Positions 16,229 to 25,533 are shown, numbered from the stretch's first letter. The stretch is DNA of 64,000 nt from Clostridium sp. UBA4548 (GCF_002387895.1 NZ_DGLI01000051.1:20507-84506); one strand, 5' to 3'. The notes: generated from the letters alone by a model not told the origin. Numbers and translations: made by a program.

Positions 16229-17984
16229 AGGAAAAGGAATGTCTAATATCAAGGTTTTTTTAAAATTAATTAAATATACATGGCTCGCAAGTCCACTTAC
16301 CTTTTCGGTGCTTATAGTTGCTTCACTACTATTTAGTGTCTTACGGTATTCAGAGATAGTAGTATTACAATTACTATTTGATAATATATTAAAGGTTGCC
16401 AATGGGTGGACCTATGATATTATGATAACACCTATATTAGCTATATTAGTTATCTTAATTCTAAATCCAGTTGTTGAATGGTTAGAATTTTTAGCACAAG
16501 GCTATTTTTGGAGACGAGGTAATGGATACATGCAATCACTGTTTCATCATCGCATAAATGAAATGGATTTAATTGATTATGAAGATGTAAAAAAGTTTGA
16601 TGACATTAAGAAGGCAAGCTTAGGAAATCAAGAAGCACCAAATGGAATTCGTATTATTGTACAAATATTATTTTTATATTTACCTTTTATATTAATAACA
16701 TCATTATATCTGATTTCTATAAAACCTATGTTGGTATTTGCAATAGTGCTAATATTTGTTCCAGTACTAGCTTCTGAATTAATTAGAATGGGTTTTAATT
16801 ATGATTTTGAAGATAAAATAGCCAATAGAAGAAGAAAGACTGAGTACTTTGAAAGTTGTATTGTTTCTAAAGAATATTTCAAAGAAACCTTAGTTAACGG
16901 ATCATTTAACTATTTTTATAGCCTGTTTGTGAATTCTAACAAAAAGTTTAGTAAAGAATTTGTTGATGTTAAAAACAAGCTTCTAAAAATTGCTATAGTT
17001 ATGCGAATTATAAATACCTTAGGATACCTTAGCATACTAGCTCTATTAGTATACTACTTATATAATGGTTCTATCTCAGTAAGTCAATTTGCAGCTGTTT
17101 ATTATTCCATAGATAAAATTACCACTATGTTAAGGAACCTTATTGCAAACATTGGTGAAGCTTTGGCAGGAATTTCAACTACATCTTTCCTTGTTAGATT
17201 TATAAATGAAGAAAAAGAAATTGAAATTGGAGAAGAACTCTCTAAAACTGGAGATATTGTATTAAAAGATGTGTCTTTTATATATCCAAATACAAAGAAG
17301 AACGCTTTATCAAATATAAACCTAAGGATAAAAGCTGGTACATCCTTAGCAATCGTTGGGGAAAATGGTTCTGGTAAAAGTACATTAACAAAAATAATCA
17401 TGGGTTTGTATAAACCATCCCAAGGAACAGTGCAGTATGATGGGAAAAATATAGAAAAATACTCTAAGTCCTCTAAATTCACAAATATTAGTGCAGTATT
17501 TCAAAATTTTATAAAGTATAAATTATCAGCAGAAGATAACATAAAAATTAGTAATTTTTCGTCGCAAGACTCAATTGGAAATGTTTCTTCACAGATTAAT
17601 CTAAGCTTTGAAGATTTAAAAATCAACAATGAAACTATTTTATCTAGAGATTTTGGTGGACAAGAGCTTTCAGGAGGTGAATGGCAACGGCTAGCAATTG
17701 CACGTGGCTTATATCGGCCACATAATTTAATTGTTTTGGATGAACCCACTGCTGCTATTGACCCTATTGAAGAAGCTAACGTGTTTTGTACTTTTAAGAA
17801 ATTAAGTGATGATAGGACGTGTGTCTTTGTTACTCATAGATTGGGATCAACCCAAATTGCCGATAAAATCATTGTAATGGAGGACGGCAAAATAGTGGAA
17901 GAAGGTACAAATCAAGAGTTAATTAATTTAAAAGGAAAGTATTATAATTTATTAGAATCTCAAGCTAAATGGTATAAACGCTAA
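16221..17984 (+). CDS. ABC exporter half-transporter 2 (permease-ATPase fusion)
   Basis: About 587 residues from ATG 16221, whose ATGAATAA overlaps the stop of the first half, a coupled start. Membrane segments occupy the first ~310 residues. The ATPase domain has Walker A 'G-E-N-G-S-G-K-S-T', signature 'L-S-G-G-E-W-Q-R', Walker B 'L-I-V-L-D-E-P-T' followed by 'A-A-I-D-P', and 'T-H-R-L-G'. Both halves keep the Walker B aspartate-glutamate pair and the H-loop histidine, so neither ATP site is obviously degenerate. The exported substrate is unknown. Confidence 0.85.
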   Translation: MNKGKGMSNIKVFLKLIKYTWLASPLTFSVLIVASLLFSVLRYSEIVVLQLLFDNILKVANGWTYDIMITPILAILVILILNPVVEWLEFLAQGYFWRRGNGYMQSLFHHRINEMDLIDYEDVKKFDDIKKASLGNQEAPNGIRIIVQILFLYLPFILITSLYLISIKPMLVFAIVLIFVPVLASELIRMGFNYDFEDKIANRRRKTEYFESCIVSKEYFKETLVNGSFNYFYSLFVNSNKKFSKEFVDVKNKLLKIAIVMRIINTLGYLSILALLVYYLYNGSISVSQFAAVYYSIDKITTMLRNLIANIGEALAGISTTSFLVRFINEEKEIEIGEELSKTGDIVLKDVSFIYPNTKKNALSNINLRIKAGTSLAIVGENGSGKSTLTKIIMGLYKPSQGTVQYDGKNIEKYSKSSKFTNISAVFQNFIKYKLSAEDNIKISNFSSQDSIGNVSSQINLSFEDLKINNETILSRDFGGQELSGGEWQRLAIARGLYRPHNLIVLDEPTAAIDPIEEANVFCTFKKLSDDRTCVFVTHRLGSTQIADKIIVMEDGKIVEEGTNQELINLKGKYYNLLESQAKWYKR

Positions 17985-18081
17985 TCTGTACTTAAAATAA
18001 CGAGTTATTTATTGAAAAAAATATATCCCTTAGATGCTCATTATAAAGATGAAAAGTCTATGTTATACTTGTTGATGTGCC

Positions 18082-18160
18082 CCCTATCATAAATAACACA
18101 GAATGATTTATGATTATATAACTATAGATATTTAGTGATATAATTTATCTAGGAATAGGA
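18082..18160 (+). repeat. Short palindromic repeat family D, copy 3
   Basis: CCTATCATAAATAACACAGA, then ATGATTTATGATTATATAAC, then AGATATTTA and ATATAATTTATCTAGGAATAG. CATAAAT and ATTTATG form a small stem. Unlike the other copies it is followed by an intact gene, whose ribosome site begins 13 bp later. Confidence 0.6.
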
Positions 18161-18185
18161 GATTACAAATAATGGAGGCACCGAT

Positions 18186-18920
18186 ATGAATAAGTTACAT
18201 GTATTAGAGTTGAACTTTGAATTTAATGGAAATAAGGAGACCATATATCCTGTGTTGTTAACTGATAACAAGGAAATGGTTTTAATTGATTGTGGATATC
18301 CTAATTTTTTAGTATTAATTGAAGAATGTGCAGCTAAAAATAATATAGATATAAACAGTCTAACAAAGATAATTATAACGCATCATGATTTTGATCATAT
18401 GGGGGCATTAGGAGAATTTAAGAGAAAGTATCCTCATATAAAAGTAATGGCAGCAAAAGAAGAAGTTCCATACATTGAAGGAAAGAAAAAGTCTTTAAGA
18501 CTACAGCAGGCTGAAGCTTTATATGAATCATTACCCGATGAAGAAAAACCACAAGCAGAGATTTTTCATAAAACTCTTGAAGCAGTAGAAAATTGTAAAG
18601 TAGATGTGGCTTTAAACCATGGTGACTTTTTAGATATTGCTGGAGGGATTGAAGTTGTAGCCACTCCAGGCCATATGCCAGGACATATATCTCTTTATCA
18701 TAAACAGAGTAAATCTATGATTGTAGGTGATGCATTAGTTCTAGAAAAGGATGAACTAGCAATTGCATTGCCTAAATATACCCTGAATATTAAAGAAGCC
18801 TTGAGGTCAGTTGAAAAACTCTTAAATTATGAAATAGATAGAATTATATGTTATCACGGGGGAGTATATACAAAAGACATAAAAAGAGCACTTAAAGACA
18901 TTATTGCAGATTTGGACTAA
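18186..18920 (+). CDS. MBL-fold metallo-hydrolase
   Basis: 244 residues. Zinc motifs are 'T-H-H-D-F-D-H-M-G' (H-x-H-x-D-H), then 'A-T-P-G-H-M-P-G-H', 'V-G-D-A-L-V' for the bridging aspartate, and 'C-Y-H-G-G' for the last histidine. This is the standard two-metal arrangement of glyoxalase-II and lactonase-like hydrolases; the substrate is not predictable. GGAGG precedes ATG 18186. It is followed after 37 bp by a kinase-like gene and then a GNAT, probably one transcript ending at the hairpin 20095. Confidence 0.85.
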   Translation: MNKLHVLELNFEFNGNKETIYPVLLTDNKEMVLIDCGYPNFLVLIEECAAKNNIDINSLTKIIITHHDFDHMGALGEFKRKYPHIKVMAAKEEVPYIEGKKKSLRLQQAEALYESLPDEEKPQAEIFHKTLEAVENCKVDVALNHGDFLDIAGGIEVVATPGHMPGHISLYHKQSKSMIVGDALVLEKDELAIALPKYTLNIKEALRSVEKLLNYEIDRIICYHGGVYTKDIKRALKDIIADLD

Positions 18921-18957
18921 AGGGGAAAGGTCTTAATCATGGGGGAGATATAAATAA

Positions 18958-19461
18958 ATGGATAAAGCATCAAAGCTAATAATACTAAGAGGTAATTCAG
19001 GTAGTGGTAAAACTACAACGGGTAAGGCCTTACAAAGAAAATTAGGCCATGGCACAATGCTAATTTCACAAGACATTATTAGAAGAGAAATGCTATATGT
19101 GAAAGATGGTCCAGATACAGAAGCAGTTGAACTATTAAAGGAGCTTGTAAAGTATGGGAAGAACCACTCCAAGATTATAATTTTAGAGGGTATTTTAAAT
19201 TCAAGTTGGTATAGTAAACTATTTGAAAATTTGCATGAGGAATTTGGAAATGGAATCTTTGCATATTATTTTGATATACCCTTTGAAGAAACCTTAAATC
19301 GTCACAAAGAAAAACCTAATGCTCATGAATTTGGAGAAAAGGAAATGAGGGACTGGTGGAAGGAAAAAGATTTATTAGGCATCATTACTGAGGTATGTAT
19401 ACATAAAGAATTAAGTTTGAATGAAGTAGTGGATATGATTTACGGAGAAGTTACAAAGTAA
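18958..19461 (+). CDS. P-loop kinase-like protein
   Basis: 167 residues. Walker A 'L-R-G-N-S-G-S-G-K-T-T' sits at the N-terminus, followed by 'I-S-Q-D-I-I-R-R-E-M' as in zeta-toxin-like and small-molecule kinases, and 'I-I-L-E-G-I-L-N' as the Walker B-like strand. A lid-like segment includes 'R-H-K-E-K-P-N'. It most resembles cytosolic AAA/kinase proteins of the uridine-kinase or zeta-toxin superfamily, but is too short for an assured call. GGGGGAGATATAAATA precedes ATG 18958. There is no antitoxin-like neighbour, so a toxin role is unlikely. Confidence 0.65.
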   Translation: MDKASKLIILRGNSGSGKTTTGKALQRKLGHGTMLISQDIIRREMLYVKDGPDTEAVELLKELVKYGKNHSKIIILEGILNSSWYSKLFENLHEEFGNGIFAYYFDIPFEETLNRHKEKPNAHEFGEKEMRDWWKEKDLLGIITEVCIHKELSLNEVVDMIYGEVTK

Positions 19462-19497
19462 AATTTGAAGTGGGGAAAAAGTTATGGGGGTAAAGAA

Positions 19498-20067
19498 ATG
19501 AATTTTATGAGTATTAGAAGAGAATCTGAAAGACTTGTGGTAAGGCCAATGAGGGACACTGATTTTGAAACTATTCTCAAGGGCTTAAAAGACCAAGCAC
19601 CAAGACAAAACAGACACGAAGAGGAAACAGAGCTAACGGATATTTTCACAGAAGATTTTTGTAAAGAAACTGCAGATAAGTTAGAACAATATGCAAAAAA
19701 TGATAGGTGCTATGAGTTTAGGGTTTTCAAAAAGGAAGATGGTAGTTATGTGGGTGGAGTTATCGTAAAAACCATTAAACGAGGTGGTTTTCAATGGGCA
19801 GAAGTTGGGTATTGGCTACTTAATCAGCATTGGGGGAAGGGGTACGGAAGTGAAATGGTAAAGGTTATGAATGATATAGCTTTTAAAGAACTTGGCTTCC
19901 ATCGATTAGAGGCTCATGTAAACTTAGATAACATAGCTTCTCAGAAGACAGCAGAAGCAGCAGGAATGAAGTTTGAGTGTATAAGGCAAGGATTTATTTT
20001 CGAAGATGATGAATGGACTGATAATATGGTTTATTTTATTAATAACACAAATTCTAAGGAACTATAA
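19498..20067 (+). CDS. GNAT family N-acetyltransferase (RimJ/RimL type)
   Basis: 189 residues from ATG 19498, chosen because GGGGGTAAAGAA precedes it and the family start 'R-E-S-E-R-L-V-V-R-P-M' follows. 'V-G-Y-W-L-L-N-Q-H-W-G-K-G-Y-G-S-E-M' is the acetyl-CoA loop (Q/R-x-x-G-x-G/A), and 'H-R-L-E-A-H-V-N-L-D-N-I-A-S' the following strand. The substrate is unknown. Last gene before the terminator at 20095. Confidence 0.8.
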   Translation: MNFMSIRRESERLVVRPMRDTDFETILKGLKDQAPRQNRHEEETELTDIFTEDFCKETADKLEQYAKNDRCYEFRVFKKEDGSYVGGVIVKTIKRGGFQWAEVGYWLLNQHWGKGYGSEMVKVMNDIAFKELGFHRLEAHVNLDNIASQKTAEAAGMKFECIRQGFIFEDDEWTDNMVYFINNTNSKEL

Positions 20068-20094
20068 GCAATGAATTTAATAGAAAGTATTCTT

Positions 20095-20131
20095 AAGGCT
20101 TAAAGAAATATCTTTAAGCCTTTCTTTATTT
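20095..20131 (+). terminator. Strong hairpin terminator
   Basis: AAGGCTTAAAGA pairs perfectly with TCTTTAAGCCTT, followed by TCTTTATTTT. It ends the MBL-kinase-GNAT group. Confidence 0.85.
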
Positions 20132-20469
20132 TACTAAACTTTTGTGTATTGAAAAATGATGTGATAGCAAGGCTTAAGTAGTATATCCTGTTTTTAAGCT
20201 ATGGTTTATAAGAAATACTTTATGCTAGCTACCATAAACAGTATTATAAACAAAAAACATTAGATTAAAGTAGATTCATTTAGGCGTAATCAAAGCACCT
20301 AAATTGACACAAAATTTGAGTAAGTCAGAATGATATGGTAAAATTAAACAAATAACAAGAATTAATCCATTAATTAAGTCTCATATAAAAAAAATAGGGG
20401 TGTTATAAATATGTAAGAAAGAATCAATTAAAAGTTTAAATTGAAAGTTATATAAGGAGATGTTAGTTA
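20132..20469. other. Intergenic spacer upstream of the oligopeptidase gene
   Basis: 338 bp, AT-rich. No open frame with a ribosome site was found apart from the site of the next gene. A TTGACA at 20304 has no TATAAT-like box at 16-18 bp, so no promoter is called. Confidence 0.4.
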
Positions 20470-22236
20470 ATGGATTTAATGTGGAACTTAGATAAAATTT
20501 ATACTTCGTTTGATTCTGAGGATTTTAAAAATCATATGGAATTAATTAAAGAATATATACACGCTATAAAAAGATTAGATATTCATAGTTGGGCAACGGA
20601 TAAAAGCTGCGTTTTAAAAATTGAAGAGTTTTTAAAAACTATCAATGAGTATAAAAAGATATATTCGAGATTATATTCCTATGGATACTTAGTTTTCAAT
20701 GCTGACTGTGAGAACGTGAAAGCAATGAATTCATTAGATTATTTAGAGAATATGAACTCAGAACTTACTGATATATTTATAAAATTCAGCTGGTGGCTTA
20801 AGGATATTGAAGATTTAAATGAAATAACAAGTGCTTCTGAATATCTTTCAGAACATGAGTTTTACCTTAAGGAGCTTATGGTAAAGTCAAAGTATCTGCT
20901 AAATGATAAAGAAGAAACTATTATTTCTAGGATGAAAAATACTGGATCTAAAGCTTGGGAAAGACTTTATATGGAATTAATTGCTACCACTGAAGAGAGC
21001 ATTACTATTAATGGAAAGGTGGAAGCTTTAACAATAGCTGAACTTAGAAATATGCAGTATGAAAGTGATGGACATTTAAGGAAGGCAGCTTATTATAAAG
21101 AAGCTGATTTATGTAAAGGGCTATCACAAGTTTGTACAAAATGTATAAATGCAATTAGTGGGGAAGCTTTAGCTATTTGTGAATTAAAAGGGTACAACTC
21201 ACCCTTAGAAAAGGTTTTAATAAATTCAAGAATGGATATTGAAACATTAAACACTATGATGAAGGCAATAAAAGATGCCTTGCCAGTGTTTCATAAGTAT
21301 TTCGTAAAAAAAGCTGAAATCTTAGGATATGACTCCAAACTTCCTTTTTATGAAATATATGCACCTGTTTCTAAAAGCACTAGAAAAGTAACTTACATGG
21401 AAGCTAAGGATTTAATTGTATCCAGCTTTAACACTTTTAGCGAAAACCTTGGTAGTTTTTCAAAAAAGGCTTTTGAAGATAAGTGGATTCATGCTGAGCC
21501 AAGTAAAGGAAAGGGTAATTTTGGCTTATCAGTAGATATTTTTCCAATAAAAGAAAGTAGGATAAGCACTAATTTCAGTGGAAACTATGTGGATGTAAGC
21601 ATATTAGCCCATGAGATTGGACATGCATATCATAGCTCCAAACTTTATGAAGAAACCATGGTAAATACAGATTATCCAATTCCTATTGCAGAAACAGCTT
21701 CAATTTTCTGCGAAACAATATTAAATAATGAACTAGCAAAAATATTGCCTGGCAGTGAAACTCTAACTATTCTTGAAAGAAGTATTTCTGATGCTGCATA
21801 CTATATTGTAGATTTTTATGGAAGGTATTTATTTGAAAGAGAGCTATTCAAGAGAAGGAAATCAGGTCCATTGTCTCTTGAGGAATTAAATGAATTAATG
21901 ATTCATTGTATGAGAAAAGCTTATGGCGATAGTATTGAAATTGAAACTATTCATCCTTACATGTGGATGAATAAGCCAGGATATTTCATGGTTGATAACG
22001 AATTTCTTAATTTTCCATATTCATTTGGAGTATTGTTTTCAAAAGGGTTATATGCAGAGTATATAAAAAGAGGGCAAGGGTTTGTTCATGAATATGATAA
22101 GTTTCTAGGTGAAACAAGTAGAAGTACTGTTGCAACCCTGGCAAATATAATGAGTATAGATGTTAACTCACTAGATTTTTGGAGAAGTTCTTTAAGTCTT
22201 ATTGAAAGCGATATTGAAAGATTTATCAACATTTAA
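20470..22236 (+). CDS. pepF: Oligoendopeptidase F-family (M3B) metallopeptidase
   Basis: 588 residues, the usual length. The zinc motif H381-E-I-G-H385 is in 'I-L-A-H-E-I-G-H-A-Y-H', and the third ligand glutamate is in 'P-I-A-E-T-A-S-I-F-C-E' about 25 residues on. 'G-N-F-G-L-S-V-D-I-F' and 'N-F-S-G-N-Y-V-D-V' upstream are typical of the M3 channel. These cytoplasmic enzymes trim short peptides. ATG 20470 follows AAGGAGATGTTAGTTA. It is monocistronic and convergent with the FusB-like gene, sharing the hairpin at 22285. Confidence 0.9.
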   Translation: MDLMWNLDKIYTSFDSEDFKNHMELIKEYIHAIKRLDIHSWATDKSCVLKIEEFLKTINEYKKIYSRLYSYGYLVFNADCENVKAMNSLDYLENMNSELTDIFIKFSWWLKDIEDLNEITSASEYLSEHEFYLKELMVKSKYLLNDKEETIISRMKNTGSKAWERLYMELIATTEESITINGKVEALTIAELRNMQYESDGHLRKAAYYKEADLCKGLSQVCTKCINAISGEALAICELKGYNSPLEKVLINSRMDIETLNTMMKAIKDALPVFHKYFVKKAEILGYDSKLPFYEIYAPVSKSTRKVTYMEAKDLIVSSFNTFSENLGSFSKKAFEDKWIHAEPSKGKGNFGLSVDIFPIKESRISTNFSGNYVDVSILAHEIGHAYHSSKLYEETMVNTDYPIPIAETASIFCETILNNELAKILPGSETLTILERSISDAAYYIVDFYGRYLFERELFKRRKSGPLSLEELNELMIHCMRKAYGDSIEIETIHPYMWMNKPGYFMVDNEFLNFPYSFGVLFSKGLYAEYIKRGQGFVHEYDKFLGETSRSTVATLANIMSIDVNSLDFWRSSLSLIESDIERFINI

Positions 22237-22284
22237 TAAGCAAGGATACTGATTCATAACGAATAACCCTTATAAATAGTACCA

Positions 22285-22328
22285 AAGCCATAGATAAATG
22301 GAGATAACTTCTCATTTATCTATGGCTT
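22285..22328. terminator. Long hairpin between convergent genes
   Basis: AAGCCATAGATAAATG pairs with CATTTATCTATGGCTT with a small internal loop. There is no clear T-run on either side, so termination in both directions is probable but not certain. Confidence 0.5.
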
Positions 22329-22376
22329 AATTACGGTGTTCTAAGATAAAAATTCACTTTATCTATCTTAAAGTTA

Positions 22377-23036
22377 TCATTTTATATTGTTAACATCTTT
22401 TAAAAGCTTCTCAAGGTTCTCGATAGATACAAGCTCCTCATTACATTTCTTGCTATTTAAGCAAATATCAAAGCCTATGGAACGGTAAGCCCCTTCAGAG
22501 GTATTAGCTGTTTTACATATAGGGGAAACAAAACCTACTTCACTTGCATCACCTTCATGATTACAAAGGATACATCTATGAGCATTATTAGAGGTTTGAT
22601 TTGAAATTCTACATGCCATACCTACAAGCTTACCATCCATATTGTAAGCTATAAATAATTTTCTAATGGATTCATCAATCCAACCTAAATATACATTTTT
22701 TAAGTTTTGCTCCTCTTGGGTTGGTAGCTTAAATTTCTTTTCCTTCTTAAATAGTCTGCCAATTTGGGCATTTGTAATAACTGGCATCCCATATACATAT
22801 TCATTTAACTCATCTAAATACTTATCAATGTGATAGGGGTTAGTTATTCTACTAATATTAAGGAACTCTTTTTCTTCCACTGATAAATCACTAAAAACAC
22901 TTAGTATTTTATCTTGTATATATCCTTTAGTAGCTTCAATAATATTAATATCTACACAACCTATAAAAGCATTACTTAAGTCGATTAAACATTTTTTTAT
23001 ATAATTATACTCATGTTTTTTTATAAAAGCTTCCAT
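22377..23036 (-). CDS. FusB/FusC-family EF-G-binding protein
   Basis: 219 residues. It has a helical N-terminal domain and a C-terminal four-cysteine zinc finger: 'R-C-I-L-C-N-H-E-G-D' with a later C-L-N-S-K-K-C. Between them lies 'V-G-F-V-S-P-I-C-K-T-A', the conserved strand of FusB proteins. FusB/FusC bind elongation factor G and release it from fusidic-acid-stalled ribosomes; whether this homologue gives resistance is unknown. The ATG 23036 start lies nine bases behind GAGGTG. It is transcribed towards the peptidase gene. Confidence 0.85.
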   Translation of the reverse strand: MEAFIKKHEYNYIKKCLIDLSNAFIGCVDINIIEATKGYIQDKILSVFSDLSVEEKEFLNISRITNPYHIDKYLDELNEYVYGMPVITNAQIGRLFKKEKKFKLPTQEEQNLKNVYLGWIDESIRKLFIAYNMDGKLVGMACRISNQTSNNAHRCILCNHEGDASEVGFVSPICKTANTSEGAYRSIGFDICLNSKKCNEELVSIENLEKLLKDVNNIK

Positions 23037-23638
23037 AGAAGCCAACACCTCTTTTCTTAAAAATTTCCAAACAAAACCTTAGCCTTGTCCAAAGCAACTT
23101 GTTATTTGAGTCAATAGTACCTGCTTAGTGCAGCCTGTTTTCATTTACTTTAGTTAAAATCAGTCATATATTATAAAGTCCATCTATGAAAATATTCATA
23201 CTTGAACATGAGGAAACTTAAATAATTACTAGACTATTAAACAAGAAGGTTATTGTTGGGCCATAACTTATTTATTTAATTTTTTTAAACTCATAAGAAT
23301 TTATGAATGAGAAATTTCAAGGACTAACCACAATAAAATCATATCAGAGTTAAGTGAAGTCCTTCAATCTAATTAATGGTTCTGTAATGTTTAAGAGCAA
23401 AATATTTATGGAACTTATCTTATAGAGGTTTAAAGGAACAGAGAATATATAAGGGGATAAGGTCTTTAGGGACTGGGTTTTATTAGAAATAAAGTATGTT
23501 AAAAGGCGACACAGGTGAATATGTAGCAATTTTGTAAGAGGATCCTTAGTAATAGACTTTAGTATGATATTCACTACTTTGTTGAAATTAAATATGCTTC
23601 CAAAGTCTTTTGAGAAAAGGAGATTTTTGATTATAAAA
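23037..23638. other. Intergenic spacer without recognised genes
   Basis: About 600 bp of AT-rich sequence. The only longer frame is on the minus strand (23350-23574) and has no ribosome site or family resemblance. It may include the promoter of the FusB-like gene, but no convincing box pair was seen. Confidence 0.4.
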
Positions 23639-23667
23639 TTGATATTGCGGGAAAAACCTTGTATAAT
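23639..23667 (+). promoter_or_regulatory. Consensus-like sigma-A promoter
   Basis: TTGATA at 23639-23644 and TATAAT at 23662-23667 are separated by exactly 17 bp. It faces a broken small frame and then a terminator at 23959. Confidence 0.75.
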
Positions 23668-23725
23668 GTAATTATTATATTAAAACATAATTGGGAATAA
23701 GTATTTTTGAAAGGTATAAATAACT

Positions 23726-24022
23726 ATGATTTATAAAAATGAATCTGGATTAAGATATACTCCTTGCGAAGGCCATAAGAACTAAATCGGCTATGCTTTG
23801 CTTGGAGGGGACTTTATTAAAATAGCTGATGTTGAATTTTATGGTACAGTAAGTTCTTTTTTCATGTATATTAAAGGGCTTTATTTAGTGTGCAAATTTT
23901 CAGCATCATGTTATTTGAACAAGGCTTTTCATATATTTGTTTCTTCGTATATTAAGGGAAACTGTTGCAAACATAGCTTTGTAACAGTTTTTTTGGTCTT
24001 TGCTTCAAGAAAAAAATAAGTT
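23726..24022 (+). pseudogene. Broken small ORF inside a promoter-terminator unit
   Basis: GAAAGG precedes ATG 23726. The frame reads 'M-I-Y-K-N-E-S-G-L-R-Y-T-P-C-E-G-H-K-N', then TAA, then continues open as 'I-G-Y-A-L-L-G-G-D-F-I-K-I'. Further downstream the residues look non-coding and run through a terminator hairpin. I do not recognise the family. Either a gene with an inactivating stop, or a ~300-nt non-coding transcript with a short leader peptide. Confidence 0.45.
23959..23995 (+). terminator. Rho-independent terminator
   Basis: AAACTGTT-G-CAAA pairs with TTTG-T-AACAGTTT, followed by a run of seven T. It ends the transcript from the promoter at 23639. Confidence 0.85.
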
Positions 24023-24040
24023 TTTCGAAGGAGTAAAGAT

Positions 24041-24337
24041 ATGAAATATATTAATGCACATAAAATTCTACCTAAAGATATAATTAAAGTAATTCAAGAA
24101 TACGTGGATGGAGAATATTTATATATACCTAGAAGAGAAGAAGAACAAAAGCGATGGGGCGAAGAAAGTGGCTCAAGAGAAGCGTTGAAAAGAAGAAACA
24201 TAGAAATATATGATAAATATCTAAAGGGCGCTAAGATTATAGAACTTAGCGAGGAATATTACCTTTCAGATAAAAGCATAAGAAGAATTATCAGTGACCA
24301 AAAGAAAATTATATTGAAAATAAGTGGTGACCCATAG
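24041..24337 (+). CDS. CD3324-like helix-turn-helix protein (Mor-activator-like)
   Basis: 98 residues. It starts 'M-K-Y-I-N-A-H-K-I-L-P', continues 'I-I-K-V-I-Q-E-Y-V-D-G-E-Y-L-Y-I-P', then a charged stretch with 'W-G-E-E-S-G-S-R', and a helix-turn-helix 'I-I-E-L-S-E-E-Y-Y-L-S-D-K-S-I-R-R-I'. This is the layout of small CD3324 proteins of Clostridia, predicted DNA-binding regulators related to phage Mor. GAAGGAGTAAAGAT precedes ATG. A degraded copy of its C-terminal half lies at 13962. Confidence 0.8.
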   Translation: MKYINAHKILPKDIIKVIQEYVDGEYLYIPRREEEQKRWGEESGSREALKRRNIEIYDKYLKGAKIIELSEEYYLSDKSIRRIISDQKKIILKISGDP

Positions 24338-24617
24338 AAATATGCCTAATGGTATTAATAAGCTGCTTTATATAAGTGCTTGAAAATATTTCGTAAGGAG
24401 TAAAAACAAGCATATACATTTAAACTTAGATTTAAGTGAACCTAATTAAAAATATTAGAATTGATGCAGCTATTTATGTGAATTTATTAGGCTATAAATT
24501 GAAAAATAAGTTAAAGATACTCTTTATATATTGTAAAGGGTATTTTTTATTGTTAAAATTAATTATATGAATATATTTACAGAAGTTCCTGTATATTCAA
24601 TAAAGGGGATAGTTGTT

Positions 24618-25460
24618 ATGAGGGAATTGAAAAAGGATGAATTTAATAACATTGTGCAGTTATTAAATGTAGAAAAAGTACACTATACATTTGCATATTC
24701 AGTGGCCGAAGGAAAACAACCTGGCCGAATTTTTGTAGATAATCCAGTGGAGCCAAAGTGTTGTTTATTAACTTGTAAAAGTGGAAAATATTTAGTTGCA
24801 GGATGTACAAGCAATATTGGTTTCAATGAATTTTTGAAGGTTTTTTTACTTCATAAAGAAAACCATGGTAATTATTTTGACATCTACAGTTCCTCAAAGG
24901 AATGGGTTGTTAAATTAGATGAGATCCTTGGAGATAATGCAGCAAAATTGAGTAGACAAGTATTTAGCTGGGATCATGAAAGCTTATCTGTAATTTCAAA
25001 ATGGAGTGAAAGCCTACCATCAGGATTTGAACTAAGAAAAATGGATGGGGTTTTGTTCCAAAAATATGCAAAGGAAATAGATTCATCATACATGGACTTG
25101 TGGGAAACTGAGGATAACTTCCTCTCCAATGGGGTTGGCTTTTGTATGTTAAAAGATGGTGACTTTGTTAGTGTATGTAACTCATATTATGTAAGACAAG
25201 GCTATGCAGAAATTGATATAGTAACAAAGAGTGAATATAGACAACAAGGCTTTGCGCTAGCTACCTGCGCTGAATTTATAAAGTATTGTGTAAGCAACAA
25301 TATTGATCCTGTATGGGATTGTGATAATGGAAATGAAAACTCTAAAAACTTAGCAAAGAAACTAGGCTTTAAGAGAGTAGAAACCTATGAAATGCATTGG
25401 TGGCATAAAAATAAAACTTTTGTTGAAGAATATTTAAAAAAATATCAATATACAGTATAA
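24618..25460 (+). CDS. GNAT acetyltransferase (PF12746-like)
   Basis: 280 residues from ATG 24618, preceded by AAAGGGGATAGTTGTT. The N-terminal half is a family-specific extension. The C-terminal GNAT core has 'A-E-I-D-I-V-T-K-S-E-Y-R-Q-Q-G-F-A-L-A-T' (the R/Q-x-x-G-x-A loop) and 'W-D-C-D-N-G-N-E-N-S-K-N-L-A-K-K-L-G-F'. Length and layout match the GNAT_acetyltran group of Firmicutes. The acceptor is unknown. A strong terminator follows. Confidence 0.8.
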   Translation: MRELKKDEFNNIVQLLNVEKVHYTFAYSVAEGKQPGRIFVDNPVEPKCCLLTCKSGKYLVAGCTSNIGFNEFLKVFLLHKENHGNYFDIYSSSKEWVVKLDEILGDNAAKLSRQVFSWDHESLSVISKWSESLPSGFELRKMDGVLFQKYAKEIDSSYMDLWETEDNFLSNGVGFCMLKDGDFVSVCNSYYVRQGYAEIDIVTKSEYRQQGFALATCAEFIKYCVSNNIDPVWDCDNGNENSKNLAKKLGFKRVETYEMHWWHKNKTFVEEYLKKYQYTV

Positions 25461-25496
25461 AGCAACTGTACAGCTAGGTAATTAATTTAAAAGTTT

Positions 25497-25533
25497 AGCC
25501 CTAACCATGGATATATCTTGGTTAGGGCTTTTA
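25497..25533 (+). terminator. Hairpin terminator after the GNAT gene
   Basis: AGCCCTAACC pairs with GGTTAGGGCT, then TTTTAG. The sequence closely resembles the terminator at 32982. Confidence 0.85.

Noticed and set aside
18958..19461. Zeta-toxin assignment for the P-loop kinase-like protein
   Set aside because: No antitoxin neighbour and the match is only to the general P-loop kinase pattern.
23350..23574. Minus-strand 74-codon ORF
   Set aside because: No ribosome site, AT-rich low-information product, no homology recognised.
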